NCBI RefSeq assembly: GCF_022539315.1 | Contig: NC_066314.1 | Location: forward strand, 43,957,180-44,021,179 | DNA from: Serinus canaria | Lineage: Eukaryota; Chordata; Aves; Passeriformes; Fringillidae | Direction: 5' to 3' | Length of the DNA: 64,000 nucleotides | Shown here: piece after piece, positions 63,298-64,000 of the stretch | Numbering within the stretch: the stretch's first letter is position 1 | Layout: every line of letters begins with the position of its first letter | Translations under genes and position numbers: made by a program | Notes under the pieces: model-generated | The model's input: only the letters and a program-made list of their open reading frames with translations | The model's database searches: none | Told to the model about the DNA's origin: nothing

Positions 63298-63369
63298 TCC
63301 TCGTTAGTATAGTGGTAAGTATCCCCGCCTGTCACGCGGGAGACCGGGGTTCGATTCCCCGACGGGGAG
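63298..63369 (+). tRNA. tRNA-Asp-GTC: tRNA-Asp (anticodon GTC)
   Basis: This 72-bp gene folds as a complete cloverleaf. The acceptor stem TCCTCGT pairs with ACGGGGA (one T-G pair) with discriminator G. The D-arm begins GTAT, the anticodon stem is CCCGC/GCGGG with loop CTGTCAC (GTC at 63,331-63,333), and the T-arm is CGGGG/CCCCG with TTCGATT. The internal Pol III promoter is present: A box TAGTATAGTGG and B box GGTTCGATTCC (63,348-63,358). There is no intron, and CCA is not encoded, as usual in eukaryotes. It equals the common vertebrate tRNA-Asp except for one D-loop base (GGTAAG instead of the GGTGAG I remember from human). It decodes GAC and GAU. Confidence 0.97.
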
Positions 63370-63379
63370 GTACGCAAGC

Positions 63380-63392
63380 TTTTTTTTTTTTT
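63380..63392 (+). terminator. Pol III terminator (T13)
   Basis: A run of 13 T starts 10 bp after the end of the tRNA-Asp gene. Pol III stops at four or more T, so this is an efficient terminator and gives a short 3' trailer. Confidence 0.9.
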
Positions 63393-64000
63393 CTCTCCTA
63401 ATTGCCTCTACTGTAAAGGCAAAATCAGTTTTTTTTTGGGAAATCAAAGCTGCTCCCAGACAGGCGTAGTAAAAGCGTTCCGACTCTGTAACAGGGAAAG
63501 CAGAGCAAAACCGATCCGTTTCTGGCTGCCTACCTGCTCCAGGGCTGAGGTAGTGGTAAGGTCTCACAAGATCAGCAGCAGAACTTAGAGCAGACACAAA
63601 GAAAGTATTTTCATATTTTAATGGCTCAAACAGCTAAACAAAAGAGTGAAACCTTTCAAAAACATTCACCCTTTTTCTTAAACTGAGATGGAAAAAATCT
63701 AACTCAGCCTCCTCACCTGAGTCTGAAACAATGGGAAAGGGGACCGGTCGAACAGGCACAGGAGAAGAGGGAAGGTAGAAGGCCAGAGGCCATGTCCTGG
63801 CTTGCATTAACACAGCCTGGCATTTTTGTACTCAAAGTGAGAACTTCAGCGATTGGAAAGCCCTGAGGCTTCACTGGATCATCCCCAGAGCACACTCAGC
63901 TATGTGCACCAGCTAAGAGTAGTTTGCAGAACAGCTGTGAGACTCCAGCATCCCTGCTTACCTTTACTTAGTATCACTGAAAATGCTTTGTTAGACATCC
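63393..64000. other. Region after tRNA-Asp, nothing recognised
   Basis: About 600 bp of unique sequence with no recognisable gene, RNA or repeat. The next genes in the human order are ELK3 and CDK17, and neither is visible here. Confidence 0.6.

Noticed and set aside
62507..63377. Open frames around LTA4H exon 1 and across the tRNA gene
   Set aside because: They are CpG-island and GGAA-repeat artefacts; the minus frame from 63,377 reads through a tRNA gene and only coincidentally overlaps exon 1.

Overview
The window is a vertebrate nuclear contig, almost certainly from a bird. It carries two CR1 LINE fragments, one with an avian-type 3' end, and two LTR pieces whose sequence I recognise as common avian endogenous-retrovirus LTRs. 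The genes are compact, with short introns. The LTR types suggest a passerine, but I cannot name the species from sequence alone. There are no operons, ribosome binding sites or CRISPR arrays.

Layout, left to right. Positions 1-14,500 are intergenic, with no recognisable gene, one CR1 fragment and some simple repeats. SNRPF (+, 15,235-16,631; Sm protein F of the spliceosome) starts in a CpG island carrying four CCAAT boxes. Positions 16,680-21,590 are gene-free; mammals have CCDC38 here and I see no trace of it. AMDHD1 (+, 21,880-30,986; imidazolonepropionase) has 9 coding exons. About 1.9 kb after its 3' end lies the 3' end of HAL (-, 33,675-44,238; histidine ammonia-lyase, 20 coding exons). 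HAL is followed by LTA4H (-, 47,192-63,033; leukotriene A4 hydrolase/aminopeptidase, 19 coding exons). A tRNA-Asp(GTC) gene (+, 63,298-63,369) lies 265 bp from the LTA4H start codon, pointing the other way. The last 600 bp hold nothing I recognise.

I rebuilt all four protein-coding genes exon by exon from splice sites, reading phase and remembered vertebrate protein sequences. Each gives an uninterrupted frame of the expected length: 86, 437, 660 and 608 aa. All visible catalytic or metal-binding residues are present, so none looks like a pseudogene.

How the genes work together: HAL and AMDHD1 catalyse steps 1 and 3 of histidine breakdown to glutamate (His to urocanate; imidazolone propionate to N-formimino-glutamate), so this is a small convergent metabolic gene pair. 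LTA4H acts in leukotriene metabolism, and SNRPF and the tRNA are housekeeping genes. Gene order agrees with human 12q23.1 as I remember it, apart from the missing CCDC38. I found no undescribed biological system. The most interesting signals are a long palindrome in AMDHD1 intron 4, a GC-AG intron in HAL, a same-sense solo LTR with a poly(A) signal in the last LTA4H intron, paired ZNF143-like motifs between LTA4H and the tRNA gene, and the missing CCDC38.
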